DNA from: Oscillospiraceae bacterium MB24-C1
GTDB lineage: Bacteria > Bacillota > Clostridia > Oscillospirales > Ruminococcaceae
Length of the DNA stretch: 64,000 nucleotides
NCBI GenBank assembly: GCA_030913685.1
Contig: CP133187.1
Location: 310,001 to 374,000 of the forward strand
Reading direction: 5' to 3'
Shown here piece by piece: positions 27,384 to 36,624 of the stretch. Each line of letters starts with the position of its first letter. The first letter of the stretch is position 1. The position numbers and the translations under genes are program-made. The notes beneath the pieces were generated by a model. It did no database searches. It was not told the DNA's origin and saw only the letters and a program-made list of their open reading frames with translations.

Positions 27384-29774
27384 ATGATTTTATCAAAACA
27401 TATAACGACACTGGAGCTGCCGCGCGTACTCGAACAGCTGGCCGACTGTACCAGTTGCGACGACAGCAGGCGGCTGGCACTTTCAATTGAGCCGGTTTGC
27501 CAGTATGAAAAAGCGGTCAGACTTTTAAACCTGACGGTGGCAGCAAACACCCTGTCTAATAAATACGGCTACCCGGTCATTTATCGCATGGTCAACTGCG
27601 CGGGGGCGTTAAAGCGCGCCCAGCTAGGTAGCAGGCTTTCTCTGCGCGAGTTGCTGGATATCACGCTTGTGCTGCGCACCATGCGGTCATTAGATAGTTG
27701 GAAACAGCAGTCTAAAGAGATACAAACCGCTTTGGATAGCCTGTTTGAATGTTTGTTTCTCGAACGCAGTTTAGAGAATCGTCTGACTTCTGCCATCGTC
27801 TCGGAGGAGGAGCTGGATGATAATGCGTCGGCGTTGCTGTCCGATCTGCGCCGCAATATCCGTAGCACAGGGCTTCGGGTACGTAGCCAGCTGGATAACA
27901 TGATCCGCTCGACCACCTATCAGAAATATTTGCAGGAGTCAATTATCACCATTCGAGATGGGCGGTTTGTCATTCCGGTTAAGGCCGAGTATAAAAATGA
28001 CGTCAAAGGTCTGGTGCACGATACATCTTCTAGCGGTGCGACCTATTTTATCGAGCCGATGAGTGTTGTCGAGCTTAACAACGAAATTCGCGTACTGCAA
28101 AGTAAGGAGCAGCAGGAGGTTGACCGCATCATCGCGGAGCTGTCGGCACTGGTCGGCGAACATGCCGATGCCATTTTGTCGGGTTACGATGCGGCGGTTA
28201 CGCTCGACCTTTACTTCGCCAAGTCGCGGCTTGGCGACCGGATGCGTGCCTACATCCCTACACTGACAGATAGCGGAGAAACGGTGCTTAAAAAAGCGCG
28301 CCACCCGATGATCGAGTATGAGCGCGCTGTACCCATCGATATTGCCGTGGGCAGGGATTACGATACACTTGTCATCACCGGCCCAAACACCGGCGGTAAG
28401 ACGGTTGCGATTAAAACGCTGGGCCTGTTGACGTTGATGGCAATGTGTGGGCTGATGCTGCCGGCCTCAAGCGACAGTATTGTCTCGGTCTATGATCAGG
28501 TGCTTGCCGACATCGGTGACGAGCAGTCGATTGAGCAAAGCTTGTCCACTTTTTCGTCCCATATGGTCAACATCATTGCTATTACCGAGACGGCTAACTG
28601 GCGCTCGCTTGTGTTGCTAGATGAGCTGGGTGCGGGTACCGATCCGGTTGAGGGCGCGGCGCTGGCGGTTTCGATTATTGAGACATTGCGGAAAAAAGGT
28701 GCAAAAGTTGCCGCTACCACCCATTATTCCGAAATCAAGATGTATGCACTTGAAACCGATGGTGTTGAAAACGCCAGCTGTGAGTTTGACGTGGCTTCGC
28801 TGCGGCCCACTTATCGGCTGCTCACTGGCATTCCGGGGCGTTCCAATGCGTTTTTAATCAGTGAGCGGCTTGGCCTGTCTATGGATATCATCGAACGTGC
28901 CAGATACTTTGTTTCAGCCGAGAACACCCGCTTTGAAGATGTCGTCACCGAGCTGGAAGCTACCCGTCAGCAGCTAGAGCAGGAAAAGCTCGCCGCAAAA
29001 AAGCTGAGGGAGGAGGCCGAGCAGATTCGGCGCGATTCACTTCAGACGCAGAAACGGCTGGAACAAAGCACCGAAAAAGAGATGGCTCGCGCCCGTGAAC
29101 AGGCTAAGCGTATTATCGAAGAAACGCGGCTACAGGCCGATATCCTGTTTGAAGAACTGGACGCCATTAAGAAGGAAAAGGATAAGGATGCTTTTTCGGA
29201 TTTATTGATGCGCGCCAAGCGGGATTATCGCGGCGCAATGAAGGACTTGGAGCGTGTTTCAGATCCTGTCTCTGCCAAGAGCGCCGCAGAAGGTGACTAC
29301 GTTTTGCCGCGTCCGCTTGAAAAGGGCGACATTGTTTTTGTTCGCATTTTGAACAAAGAGGGCATCGTACTCAAAAAGCCCGAGGGTCAGTCGGTGCTGG
29401 TGCAGGCAGGACTGATTAAAACCTCGGTTCCTATTTCTGAGATTATGCTCGGTGGGCAGAAGAAGGAGCAAAAGCCACGCGGTAAGGGTGCCGTTGGCAT
29501 ACGGGGCGTGGCTTCACGTGCCACCCGTGATATAAAAACCCAACTGGATTTGCGCGGGCAGGATTCTGAGCAGGCCATATTGGAACTTAACGCCTTTATC
29601 GATAGTGCCGTCATGTCAGGTGTGCAAACAGTGCGCATTATTCACGGCAAGGGAACGGGGGTTCTGCGCGCGGCCGTTGCACAGCGGCTAAAGAACCACC
29701 GCAATGTTGCCAGTTTTAGACTGGGTCGCTATGGTGAAGGTGAGAACGGTGTTACAATTGCAGAAATAAAATAG
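27384..29774 (+). CDS. mutS2: Endonuclease MutS2
   Basis: A 796-residue MutS2 protein, which limits homologous recombination and acts on stalled ribosomes in Bacillus. It lacks the mismatch-recognition domain of MutS. Visible parts: clamp/lever region, ATPase with Walker A TGPNTGGKT, the VLLDELGAGTDP Walker B region, TTHYSEIK, a long coiled coil (about residues 520-600), and a C-terminal Smr domain (LDLRGQDSEQAILELNAFID, IIHGKGTGVLR). GGAGG precedes the ATG. Confidence 0.97.
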   Translation: MILSKHITTLELPRVLEQLADCTSCDDSRRLALSIEPVCQYEKAVRLLNLTVAANTLSNKYGYPVIYRMVNCAGALKRAQLGSRLSLRELLDITLVLRTMRSLDSWKQQSKEIQTALDSLFECLFLERSLENRLTSAIVSEEELDDNASALLSDLRRNIRSTGLRVRSQLDNMIRSTTYQKYLQESIITIRDGRFVIPVKAEYKNDVKGLVHDTSSSGATYFIEPMSVVELNNEIRVLQSKEQQEVDRIIAELSALVGEHADAILSGYDAAVTLDLYFAKSRLGDRMRAYIPTLTDSGETVLKKARHPMIEYERAVPIDIAVGRDYDTLVITGPNTGGKTVAIKTLGLLTLMAMCGLMLPASSDSIVSVYDQVLADIGDEQSIEQSLSTFSSHMVNIIAITETANWRSLVLLDELGAGTDPVEGAALAVSIIETLRKKGAKVAATTHYSEIKMYALETDGVENASCEFDVASLRPTYRLLTGIPGRSNAFLISERLGLSMDIIERARYFVSAENTRFEDVVTELEATRQQLEQEKLAAKKLREEAEQIRRDSLQTQKRLEQSTEKEMARAREQAKRIIEETRLQADILFEELDAIKKEKDKDAFSDLLMRAKRDYRGAMKDLERVSDPVSAKSAAEGDYVLPRPLEKGDIVFVRILNKEGIVLKKPEGQSVLVQAGLIKTSVPISEIMLGGQKKEQKPRGKGAVGIRGVASRATRDIKTQLDLRGQDSEQAILELNAFIDSAVMSGVQTVRIIHGKGTGVLRAAVAQRLKNHRNVASFRLGRYGEGENGVTIAEIK

Positions 29775-29835
29775 CAGGTTTTTCTGTAAATATTTCTATT
29801 AAGCGACAAATTTTATGGTTTCAAGCCAAAATCAG

Positions 29836-29865
29836 TGGACATTCTATCAAATCATATGTTAAAAT
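29836..29865 (+). promoter_or_regulatory. Candidate bactofilin promoter
   Basis: TGGACA (29836-29841) and TAAAAT (29860-29865) separated by 18 bp, 71 bp upstream of the bactofilin start. Confidence 0.4.
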
Positions 29866-29936
29866 ATGAACGTTATTATCGGATAAATTTTACTATATGC
29901 ATTGCATGGCTTTAAGATATGAGGAGGGGCATTTGA

Positions 29937-30863
29937 ATGGTTGCAAGAGGCGGTTTTACTCAGGCGATGCGCGATTTAATAGGTGATGCCGCGGAGAAGT
30001 TGGATGTTTCTACCGATGAAGCGCGTCTTTATCCGGAGCAGTATAATAAGAACAGCTCGCAGAAGGAAATGACTACCAGCAGCCCGGCGATGGCGCTAAC
30101 CCCACAGAGTACATTGGGAACAATTGGCGCAGACGCATTTAAAGTCCCAGAGATAAAGGAGGAGCCCGTCATGGAAAAAGCAGCCCCTGTCACAGCTGAA
30201 GAAATTACTTCTACCACTACCATTTCAAAGGGTACCGTCATCAAGGGTGACATTATTTCCGACGGCGATATTGAGCTGTGCGGTAGCCTGAACGGCAATC
30301 TCAAGACCAAAGGCAGTTTGCGGGTTAGCGGCGGGCTGATTGGCGATGCAGCGGCCCAAGAAATGACTTTTTTGAACAGTGAAGTGCGTGGTAGTATGAC
30401 CTGTACGACAGAGGTGACCATTGACGAATCCTCGGTGCTTTATGGCAATGTACAGGCAGAGAGCATTGTATTAAACGGTAAAATCCGCGGCAATATCAAG
30501 GTTAAAAAGGGCGCAGTTTTGCAAGATAGTGCTGTGCTGTGGGGCAATCTGGAAGCAGGTTCAATTTCGATTGATCAGGGCGCAAAGCTCGAGGGTGAAG
30601 TTAAGATTATCTTTGACAAGGCCTGCAAGGATCTTTTCGACGATAAAATTTCCGTCGGCGGTACGAGACCGGCTGCGACTGCTACGCAGAACACGCAGTC
30701 GACTGTGGCTACCGCACCTTCCGCTACACCGGTTTCTTCTCCTGTTGCTTCGGCCACTGCTGCATCAACTGCCTCTGCAACGGCCCAGAACCCGGCACTC
30801 AATGCTTTACGAAACTCCATCAACAACGCTTCGGCTGGTTCTAAAACACCGTTTAATGTTTAA
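29937..30863 (+). CDS. Bactofilin-family polymer-forming protein
   Basis: This 308-residue protein has a central bactofilin beta-helix (about residues 95-225) built of short repeats such as GTVIKGDIISDGDIELCGSLNGNLKTKG and YGNVQAESIVLNGKIRGNIKVKKG. Bactofilins self-assemble without nucleotide into filaments that organise envelope or shape machinery. The N-terminal 90 residues carry a short helical start (GGFTQAMRDLIGD), and the C-terminal 80 residues are a low-complexity Ala/Thr/Ser/Pro tail. The gene has GAGGAGGGG upstream of its ATG and its own terminator, so it is monocistronic. Confidence 0.88.
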   Translation: MVARGGFTQAMRDLIGDAAEKLDVSTDEARLYPEQYNKNSSQKEMTTSSPAMALTPQSTLGTIGADAFKVPEIKEEPVMEKAAPVTAEEITSTTTISKGTVIKGDIISDGDIELCGSLNGNLKTKGSLRVSGGLIGDAAAQEMTFLNSEVRGSMTCTTEVTIDESSVLYGNVQAESIVLNGKIRGNIKVKKGAVLQDSAVLWGNLEAGSISIDQGAKLEGEVKIIFDKACKDLFDDKISVGGTRPAATATQNTQSTVATAPSATPVSSPVASATAASTASATAQNPALNALRNSINNASAGSKTPFNV

Positions 30864-30905
30864 AGCGCGGTTGCGTACATAAATATAATATTCTGTGACG
30901 ATTAA

Positions 30906-30945
30906 CCCCCGGTCGTTTGATTTCCTGTCAATCGGCCGGGGGTTT
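30906..30945 (+). terminator. Intrinsic terminator of the bactofilin gene
   Basis: CCCCCGG (30906-30912) pairs with CCGGGGG (30936-30942), with further pairing inside, followed by TTT. Confidence 0.85.
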
Positions 30946-31062
30946 AACTGCACACAATTCTATTTTTAGCAATGAATAGCAACATCCAACCGTATTGCAA
31001 AGTAGCGATTCTTCCTTCCGGCCGAGTTTTACTTGCCAGCCTTATAAAAGGAGTATCTTTGT

Positions 31063-31485
31063 ATGAAAGAAACAAAGCGAAAAAATATTCTTGATTTGCC
31101 CTACAGCTTGCACGATGCGCATGTGAATCGCATTGATATCGTACCTGAACAGGTGACGTTATGGTTTGACGCGGGGTTTTATAAACCGATGAATGGTGAC
31201 GGTCTACCGGTGAAAGGATATGTCACGTTTGAAGATGTTGATTTTGATTTTTGTTATGCTTATCTTATGGATTCGACAATCGACTGTGGACAATTTACAG
31301 GTAAAAAATTCGTTTTAACTCAATTTGCAAAGTGCTTTCCGAATATAGATTTTGAGATTATAGATGAAACCTATGGTTATAATCAATCGAAATTTTCAGG
31401 CTTTTTTTATGAGGGAGAAAAAGTAAAGGAATGTATCATTGAAATTTATCATTTTGGGGCGATGACCTATCTAACGGAGGAATAA
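31063..31485 (+). CDS. Hypothetical protein, 140 residues
   Basis: I do not recognise the family. The soluble 140-residue product is acidic and aromatic-rich, beginning LPYSLHDAHVNRIDIVPEQVTLWFDAGFY and ending IIEIYHFGAMTYLTEE. It has no signal peptide or membrane helix. The predicted alternation of strands suggests a small beta-sandwich or immunity-like fold, which is a guess. AAGGAG lies 10 nt before the ATG and a GC-rich hairpin follows the stop, so it appears to be a real single-gene unit. Its AT-rich codons differ slightly from its neighbours. Confidence 0.6.
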   Translation: MKETKRKNILDLPYSLHDAHVNRIDIVPEQVTLWFDAGFYKPMNGDGLPVKGYVTFEDVDFDFCYAYLMDSTIDCGQFTGKKFVLTQFAKCFPNIDFEIIDETYGYNQSKFSGFFYEGEKVKECIIEIYHFGAMTYLTEE

Positions 31486-31497
31486 CTGCTTAAAGCT

Positions 31498-31538
31498 CCG
31501 GCCGCCCCCATTGTTAAACGGGAACGGCCGGGAATTTT
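31498..31538. terminator. Probable terminator hairpin
   Basis: CCGGCCG (31498-31504) pairs with CGGCCGG (31525-31531), with an inner CCC/GGG, then GAATTTTAG. It may serve both convergent genes. Confidence 0.6.
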
Positions 31539-31596
31539 AGAATAAGCTGAACTTCTCGCTGGATACTGCATCAATTATCGCGCCATATTGGCTAAT

Positions 31597-32730
31597 TTAC
31601 GTTAAACCGTGCGACTGGCGATATTGCGCCAACAACAGATCTACCATTCTGCCGTAGCTTTGAGTACCGTCCGCAAGGTTATTCGCTTTTAAATAAGTAT
31701 CGTTAATGGTGTTTGAAGCCTTGGAGGCAGGAGTGTTATAATACTTGACCCAATATTGATGTATTGCAGCCATGTCATTGGCCAGAGCCGGGCTGTATTT
31801 TTCCCGCAGGGCAAAATAACGTTGGCTGTCTGCGCGATAAAGGGCGTTCATGCTTTGCATAAGCGCCACATATAAGCCGCTATATTGCAGGTTGATATCC
31901 GACGATTTTAAGCAGGCAAGATACCCAATAAAGTTGGCTTCATCTTCGCGCATAAACCCACAGGTGTGCGCCAGCTCATGACAGGCGGTGAACGCCATTT
32001 CGGCCGGTGGCATATGTACATTGACGTTTGCTTCAGCTGTATAGGGGAAATAAAAACCGGTCAGATTGAAAATTGAAAGAATTTCCGAAAACAACATCGG
32101 TTTTGGCGATCCAAGTGCCTTGCCCAAAAAGGGGTAGTCTGCATCTAGCATGTTGAAGGCCTCGAGAGCCTTTTGCGATAGCTCTGAGAACGGCTTGTCA
32201 ATCTCATTTACCAGTAGACGTGCGGCGTTGGTTTTTTCAATCAGCTCGTTACAAAGGGCTTCAAGCTCAGAAACGCTGGACGCTCTAATCACCAGCCCCG
32301 ACTGATCGGCAAAGGTTAATCGGTAGTAATTTGGCGCGCAGGTTAGCGTAAATAGCAACAATATCAGCGCGAGCAACGCTGCGGTTACGCGCAGATAAAT
32401 TCCCACAAGCTTTAAGCGCTGTGGATAAATAAACAACAGTACCGGTAGCGCCAAAATAGCTAGTGCCACAGTGGCTGATAGCCCCCACAGGATAATGCCC
32501 GCTAGTGAAAAGGGGAGATGGCGGCTGATTAAACCGGATAAATACGAAATTTTGCGGAATATATTACGCGAATAAATCGATTCGATAAATGTGGCGGGCA
32601 ACACACGGATCAGCAGCAGTAAAATAGCGCTGATAGCTAAAAGAATAAGGCTTATTTTAAATGTGCGTATGTACTTGAGGATTCGGTAAAAAGGTTTTTG
32701 CCGTGGGATAAAAATTGTTCTGCTGCCCAT
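31597..32730 (-). CDS. DUF3810 family membrane protein with HExxH motif
   Basis: A 377-residue protein with three N-terminal membrane helices (about residues 25-130) and a large extracytoplasmic domain. The latter has the zinc-protease signature HELAHTCGF followed by EDEANFIGYLAC, the arrangement HExxH...E of gluzincin-like metalloproteases seen in DUF3810. Its substrate is not known. I chose the ATG at 32730, preceded by AAAGGA; a GTG 39 nt upstream is the alternative. Confidence 0.83.
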   Translation of the reverse strand: MGSRTIFIPRQKPFYRILKYIRTFKISLILLAISAILLLLIRVLPATFIESIYSRNIFRKISYLSGLISRHLPFSLAGIILWGLSATVALAILALPVLLFIYPQRLKLVGIYLRVTAALLALILLLFTLTCAPNYYRLTFADQSGLVIRASSVSELEALCNELIEKTNAARLLVNEIDKPFSELSQKALEAFNMLDADYPFLGKALGSPKPMLFSEILSIFNLTGFYFPYTAEANVNVHMPPAEMAFTACHELAHTCGFMREDEANFIGYLACLKSSDINLQYSGLYVALMQSMNALYRADSQRYFALREKYSPALANDMAAIHQYWVKYYNTPASKASNTINDTYLKANNLADGTQSYGRMVDLLLAQYRQSHGLT

Positions 32731-32848
32731 TGCGCTAAAATCCTTTCTGGGGTATTCTAAAACCCCCACACCTTGGGCGATTCTCCTTAAAAAGCTAACC
32801 GCTTGCTTTTAGCGAAGTTCTGTTGATTTTAAATTTTAAGAAAACGTT

Positions 32849-33190
32849 CTAAAGCAATACGATGGTGATACCGTCGTTGCCGCGTGAATAATCACGATCT
32901 TTTGTCAGGGCAGGACATTTGGCAGTGATCTGACGAGAAGCTTCGCTAAACGGTGAAAAGTCTTCGCCCTTTACATAGCCTTTTATGGCGCCAGAACGCT
33001 GTTTTTGTGCCAAAAGCTTTTGAACATCAGCTTTTATAGCACCGCCTTTTCCGCTTGAGCCATAACCGTGAATAATCTTAATGGCTTTATCTCCCCGCAT
33101 TTTAGCGGTTTGAAGTGCGTTGTTTAAGCGACTGCGAGCCATTTCTACAGTGGGCATTCCTTGCTCAAGATTCACGATTCGGCAGTTCAT
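32849..33190 (-). CDS. Small Smr-domain protein
   Basis: This 113-residue protein consists of one Smr domain: VNLEQGMPTVEMARSRLNNAL, the IKIIHGYGSSGKGGAIK loop, and a C-terminal GNDGITIVLL. Smr domains are nucleases or nucleic-acid binders and also occur at the end of MutS2 elsewhere in this window. The usual start D-L-H/R of the domain reads VNLEQG here. The stand-alone form may act in RNA processing or ribosome rescue, but this is inference. Confidence 0.82.
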   Translation of the reverse strand: MNCRIVNLEQGMPTVEMARSRLNNALQTAKMRGDKAIKIIHGYGSSGKGGAIKADVQKLLAQKQRSGAIKGYVKGEDFSPFSEASRQITAKCPALTKDRDYSRGNDGITIVLL

Positions 33191-33306
33191 GTCGGGCTCC
33201 TTCCGGTGTTTTGCATTGTAAGGCAGTTGCCTGCAAAAGGTGAAATTTTGGATATCAATAGGGTTAAAATTAACCTATAGTTTATCATATCATAAATTTG
33301 TTTTGC

Positions 33307-33335
33307 TTGCAATTTCAGACGTATGCTTCTATAAT
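33307..33335 (+). promoter_or_regulatory. Promoter of the AI-2E-family permease gene
   Basis: TTGCAA (33307-33312) and TATAAT (33330-33335) separated by 17 bp, 35 bp before the start codon. Confidence 0.65.
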
Positions 33336-33369
33336 TAGACAAAATTATAACTATAAAGAGGAAATATTC

Positions 33370-34506
33370 ATGCAAGATAAGCGCGAACTCAAAAGATGGC
33401 TGCTGTTAATCACCTATGCTACACTAATGACAGCCCTGATTATAAAGCTAGACGCTGCCGTCGCTGTGTTAAAGCAGTTGTTTTTGCTGCTAATTCCGGT
33501 GTTTGTGGGCGGTGCGCTGGCCTTTGTGCTGAAAAGGCCGTTTCATCTCGTATGTGCTTGGTTAACAAAAAATCTTTCGAGCCGGTTTAAACGCTTGGCC
33601 TCGCCCCTTGCGCTACTATTCGTTTACAGCTTGTTGTTTGGGTCACTGGCTTTGATTGTGTCGGTTTTAGTGCCGCAACTTGCGGAAAGCCTGCGATTAT
33701 TGAGACAGAACGCCGAAGCATTTGCGCCTACGCTAACCAAATGGGCACAGCGTATGCAAAATGATTTGTGGGTTTTAAATATCGATTTTTCACCGTATTA
33801 CGATACGCTCCAAAAGCTGCCCGAATGGTTGGGGCAAATTTTGCTTGGTGCAGTTCCACAGCTTTTTTCCGTGACCAATAGCGTGGTGCGCAGCATCGTC
33901 AATCTGGGGTTAGGGTTGGTGTTTTCAGTCTATCTGTTGCTTTATCATAAAACTTTGGCACAGCAGACCGAACGGCTACTCAAGGCGCTGACGTCGGATA
34001 GGGTTTATTCGGCTTTGATGCACGCAGGTGGGGTGACCAGTCACACCTTTACGCGCTTTGTGGTTGGCCAGCTGACCGAGGCGCTGATTCTTGGTTCTCT
34101 TTGCTTTGTTGGCATGATCCTGTTTCGCTTTGAATATGCGCTACTCATCAGCGTCTTGATCGGGCTGACCAGTCTGGTGCCAATTGTAGGTGCGTTTGTA
34201 GGCCTCGTACCAGCGGTGTTCATTCTGCTCATGATCAGTCCCAGACAAGCGCTGGGATTTCTGGTGTTTATTATTGTGTTACAGCAGGTGGAGGGGAATT
34301 TGATTTACCCACGTGTGGTGGGAGGCTCTATTGGCCTGCCGCCGCTGTGGATATTGCTAGCCATTACGGTTGGCGGCGGCATGTTCGGCATTTTGGGCAT
34401 GCTTTTGGCTGTTCCAATCACCTCGGTAATTTATCAATTGATGGGCGAAGCAATAGCCCACCAATTGGCGCAAAAACAATCAAAACCCGAATCATCAAAA
34501 TCTTAA
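33370..34506 (+). CDS. AI-2E family transporter (YtvI-like permease)
   Basis: A 378-residue membrane protein with about eight helices. The family signature is visible in LTEALILGSLCFVGMIL, GLTSLVPIVGAFVGLVPAVFILL and QQVEGNLIYPRVVGGSIGLPPLWILLAI. Members have been linked to autoinducer-2 export or sodium/proton exchange; the function here is not certain. The ATG at 33370 follows AGAGGAA. It is flanked by its own promoter and terminator. Confidence 0.9.
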   Translation: MQDKRELKRWLLLITYATLMTALIIKLDAAVAVLKQLFLLLIPVFVGGALAFVLKRPFHLVCAWLTKNLSSRFKRLASPLALLFVYSLLFGSLALIVSVLVPQLAESLRLLRQNAEAFAPTLTKWAQRMQNDLWVLNIDFSPYYDTLQKLPEWLGQILLGAVPQLFSVTNSVVRSIVNLGLGLVFSVYLLLYHKTLAQQTERLLKALTSDRVYSALMHAGGVTSHTFTRFVVGQLTEALILGSLCFVGMILFRFEYALLISVLIGLTSLVPIVGAFVGLVPAVFILLMISPRQALGFLVFIIVLQQVEGNLIYPRVVGGSIGLPPLWILLAITVGGGMFGILGMLLAVPITSVIYQLMGEAIAHQLAQKQSKPESSKS

Positions 34507-34522
34507 TACATGGTACGGCGAG

Positions 34523-34564
34523 GCCGGGGAATGACTGTTAAAGTTATTTCCCGGCTTCTTTTTA
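34523..34564 (+). terminator. Intrinsic terminator of the permease gene
   Basis: GCCGGGGAAT (34523-34532) pairs with ATTTCCCGGC (34546-34555), then TTCTTTTTA. Confidence 0.85.
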
Positions 34565-34605
34565 TATAAATATTTCGAGTGCGCAGGCTAAATTTTAAAA
34601 AAGCA

Positions 34606-34655
34606 TTGACTTTTTAGGAATTTCGAATATACTGTACATATACAATATTAACAGT
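34606..34655 (+). promoter_or_regulatory. Promoter and candidate operator of the GntR/ABC operon
   Basis: TTGACT (34606-34611) and TATACT (34628-34633) are 16 bp apart. Overlapping the -10 box and start point are the imperfect palindrome TGTACATATACA and outer arms ACTGT/ACAGT (34631-34655), a likely site for the GntR protein encoded just downstream. Confidence 0.6.
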
Positions 34656-34678
34656 AATGACAGATTGGAGGGACAGAC

Positions 34679-35053
34679 GTGGATATCATCATCAGCAACG
34701 CCAGCGGAAAGCCCATCTACGAGCAAATAACCGCTCAAGTGAAAAACTTTATTCTTTCCGGGGAGTTGCGCGCCGGCGATGCGTTGCCCTCGATTCGGCT
34801 GCTGGCCAAAAATCTTCGCATTAGCGTTATCACCACCAAGCGCGCCTATGCGGAATTAGAGCGGGATGGCTTTATTGAGACGGTTGCTGGAAAAGGTAGT
34901 TTTGTCTCAGCGAGAGACGCCCAGCTCGTTCAGGAGCATCAGTTGCGCGAAATAGAAGTACACCTGCAGGCCGCCGTTGAAATGGCACTTGAAAGCGCCG
35001 TTAGCGTCGAACAGCTCTGCGAAATTATCACATTGCTATATAAAGGAGATTGA
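34679..35053 (+). CDS. GntR-family regulator, YtrA type
   Basis: A 124-residue regulator with the N-terminal GntR winged helix (PIYEQITAQVKNFILSGELRAGDALPSIRLLAKNL) and a short helical C-terminus, as in the YtrA subfamily that controls adjacent ABC transporters. The start is GTG 34679 with GGAGG 7 nt upstream. Its stop is followed at once by the ABC ATPase gene, so it is an autoregulated operon leader gene. Confidence 0.92.
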   Translation: MDIIISNASGKPIYEQITAQVKNFILSGELRAGDALPSIRLLAKNLRISVITTKRAYAELERDGFIETVAGKGSFVSARDAQLVQEHQLREIEVHLQAAVEMALESAVSVEQLCEIITLLYKGD

Positions 35054-35055
35054 CC

Positions 35056-35916
35056 GTGGAATATGCTATTAAAGCCGAAGGGCTCGTTAAGAATTACAGT
35101 GCGTTTTGTCTAAATAATGTCGATATTGCATTACCCAAAGGCAGTATTATGGGATTAATAGGGGATAATGGCGCGGGTAAAACTACACTAATTAAGCTGC
35201 TTCTTAACCTGATAAAGCGCGACGCGGGCAGCATTTCACTGCTGGGGCTCGACCCCATTGAGAACGAGCGCGCAGTCAAAACACAGATTGGCGTAGTATT
35301 TGACGAATGCTGCTGGTCGGAGCTGCTTTGTCCTGCCGAAATTGAAAAGATTCTTAAAAGACTGTATCCCACCTGGGATACCAACCTGTTTTACAGCCAT
35401 CTTGACCGGTTCTCGCTGCCCGCCAAAAAGAAAATCAAAACCTTTTCTCGCGGGATGCGTATGAAGCTTTCGGTGGCGGCTGCGCTGGGTTCCTCCCCAA
35501 AGCTGCTACTGCTCGATGAGCCAACCGGTGGCTTAGATCCGATTGTCCGAAACGAAATCCTGGACCTTTTTATGGAGTTCATACAGGATGACGAACATTC
35601 CATCCTGATGTCCTCGCACATCACGACGGATCTGGAAAAAGTGTGCGACTACATTTGCTTTCTGCATCAGGGCGAAGTGCTGCTCTGTGACCAGAAAGAT
35701 GACCTGCTCGAACACTATGGTATTCTGCGCTGCGGTGCAAATCAGTTGGCACAGGTTCCGCAGGAGTTTGTCATAAAGGTTATTTCGCATCAATTCGGCT
35801 GCAACGCGTTAGTACAAAATGCGACTAAACTTCGGCGGCAACATCCAGAGCTGACGGTGGACTATGCAACGCTAGAAGATATTATGCTATTTCATGTCAA
35901 GGGGGAAAAACAATGA
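35056..35916 (+). CDS. ABC transporter ATP-binding protein
   Basis: A 286-residue ATPase with Walker A GDNGAGKTT, signature FSRGMRMKLS and Walker B LLLLDEPTGGLD. It resembles the ATPases of YtrA-controlled exporters, which respond to cell-wall antibiotics in Bacillus. I chose the GTG at 35056, which has AAGGAG at proper spacing; a TTG at 35050 would be too close. It overlaps the permease gene by ATGA. Confidence 0.93.
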   Translation: MEYAIKAEGLVKNYSAFCLNNVDIALPKGSIMGLIGDNGAGKTTLIKLLLNLIKRDAGSISLLGLDPIENERAVKTQIGVVFDECCWSELLCPAEIEKILKRLYPTWDTNLFYSHLDRFSLPAKKKIKTFSRGMRMKLSVAAALGSSPKLLLLDEPTGGLDPIVRNEILDLFMEFIQDDEHSILMSSHITTDLEKVCDYICFLHQGEVLLCDQKDDLLEHYGILRCGANQLAQVPQEFVIKVISHQFGCNALVQNATKLRRQHPELTVDYATLEDIMLFHVKGEKQ

Positions 35917-36536
35917 GGGGTCTTCTGCTAAAAGATATTCTGATGCTTAAAAGCTATGCCAGGACGCTTGGCGCTTTAGTTATCTTCTATCTTATTTTTG
36001 GTATCGTCTGGGACAATGTCTTCTTTTTTGCGGGTATGTCTGGAATTCTTTGCGTGATGATGGTGATGAGTTCTTTTTCTTATGATAACTATGCCAAATG
36101 GGATCAATATGGCGCCAGCCTGCCGGTGACGCGGTCAGATATGGTCGGAGCGAAATATCTACTTGCGCTGCTTATGGCAGCACTCGGAGCTATTGTTAGC
36201 GGCTTGATGTACCTTGTTTTTGTATTGGTGCGCAAAGGCGACTTTTCAGCATTAATACCTATCGTATTGGGTACCACGGCTGCGGGCATGTTTCTAATTT
36301 CGGTGCTGTTGCCCTGCATCTACAAATTCGGTGCTGAAAAAGCCCGGCTGGTGCTGATGGTGGCGGGCGTACTGATTGCGTTGATCATATCGGCTATTGC
36401 ATGGTTTCTGCCGGAGGGCTTTGATTTTCATGCTGTTAAAGTGCTGCTTTTAATGGTATTGTCAATAGCACCAGTTGTAGTTTTTTACCTTTCGTATCTG
36501 CTTTCCTGCCGGATATACCGAGGCAAGGAGCTGTGA
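35913..36536 (+). CDS. ABC-2 type permease
   Basis: A 207-residue protein with six hydrophobic helices and the sequence RGLLLKDILMLKSYARTL at its N-terminus, typical of the ABC-2 (type 5) permeases paired with YtrA-type regulators. It is translated from an ATG overlapping the ATPase stop codon. Together with the upstream ATPase it should form an exporter of unknown substrate. Confidence 0.85.
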   Translation: MRGLLLKDILMLKSYARTLGALVIFYLIFGIVWDNVFFFAGMSGILCVMMVMSSFSYDNYAKWDQYGASLPVTRSDMVGAKYLLALLMAALGAIVSGLMYLVFVLVRKGDFSALIPIVLGTTAAGMFLISVLLPCIYKFGAEKARLVLMVAGVLIALIISAIAWFLPEGFDFHAVKVLLLMVLSIAPVVVFYLSYLLSCRIYRGKEL

Positions 36537-36571
36537 TGACGTGATTTGTACAAAACCGAATAAAGGCTTAA

Positions 36572-36620
36572 TAAATGGAGAGCGGGCGCTTGTTGCACCT
36601 GCTCTCCATTTAGTGATTTT
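36572..36620. terminator. Bidirectional intrinsic terminator
   Basis: A 15-bp stem with one G-U pair (36572-36586 with 36598-36612, outer arms TAAATGGAGAGC) separates the convergent permease and GGDEF genes, with T-rich sequence on both sides. Confidence 0.8.
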
Positions 36621-36624
36621 ATAA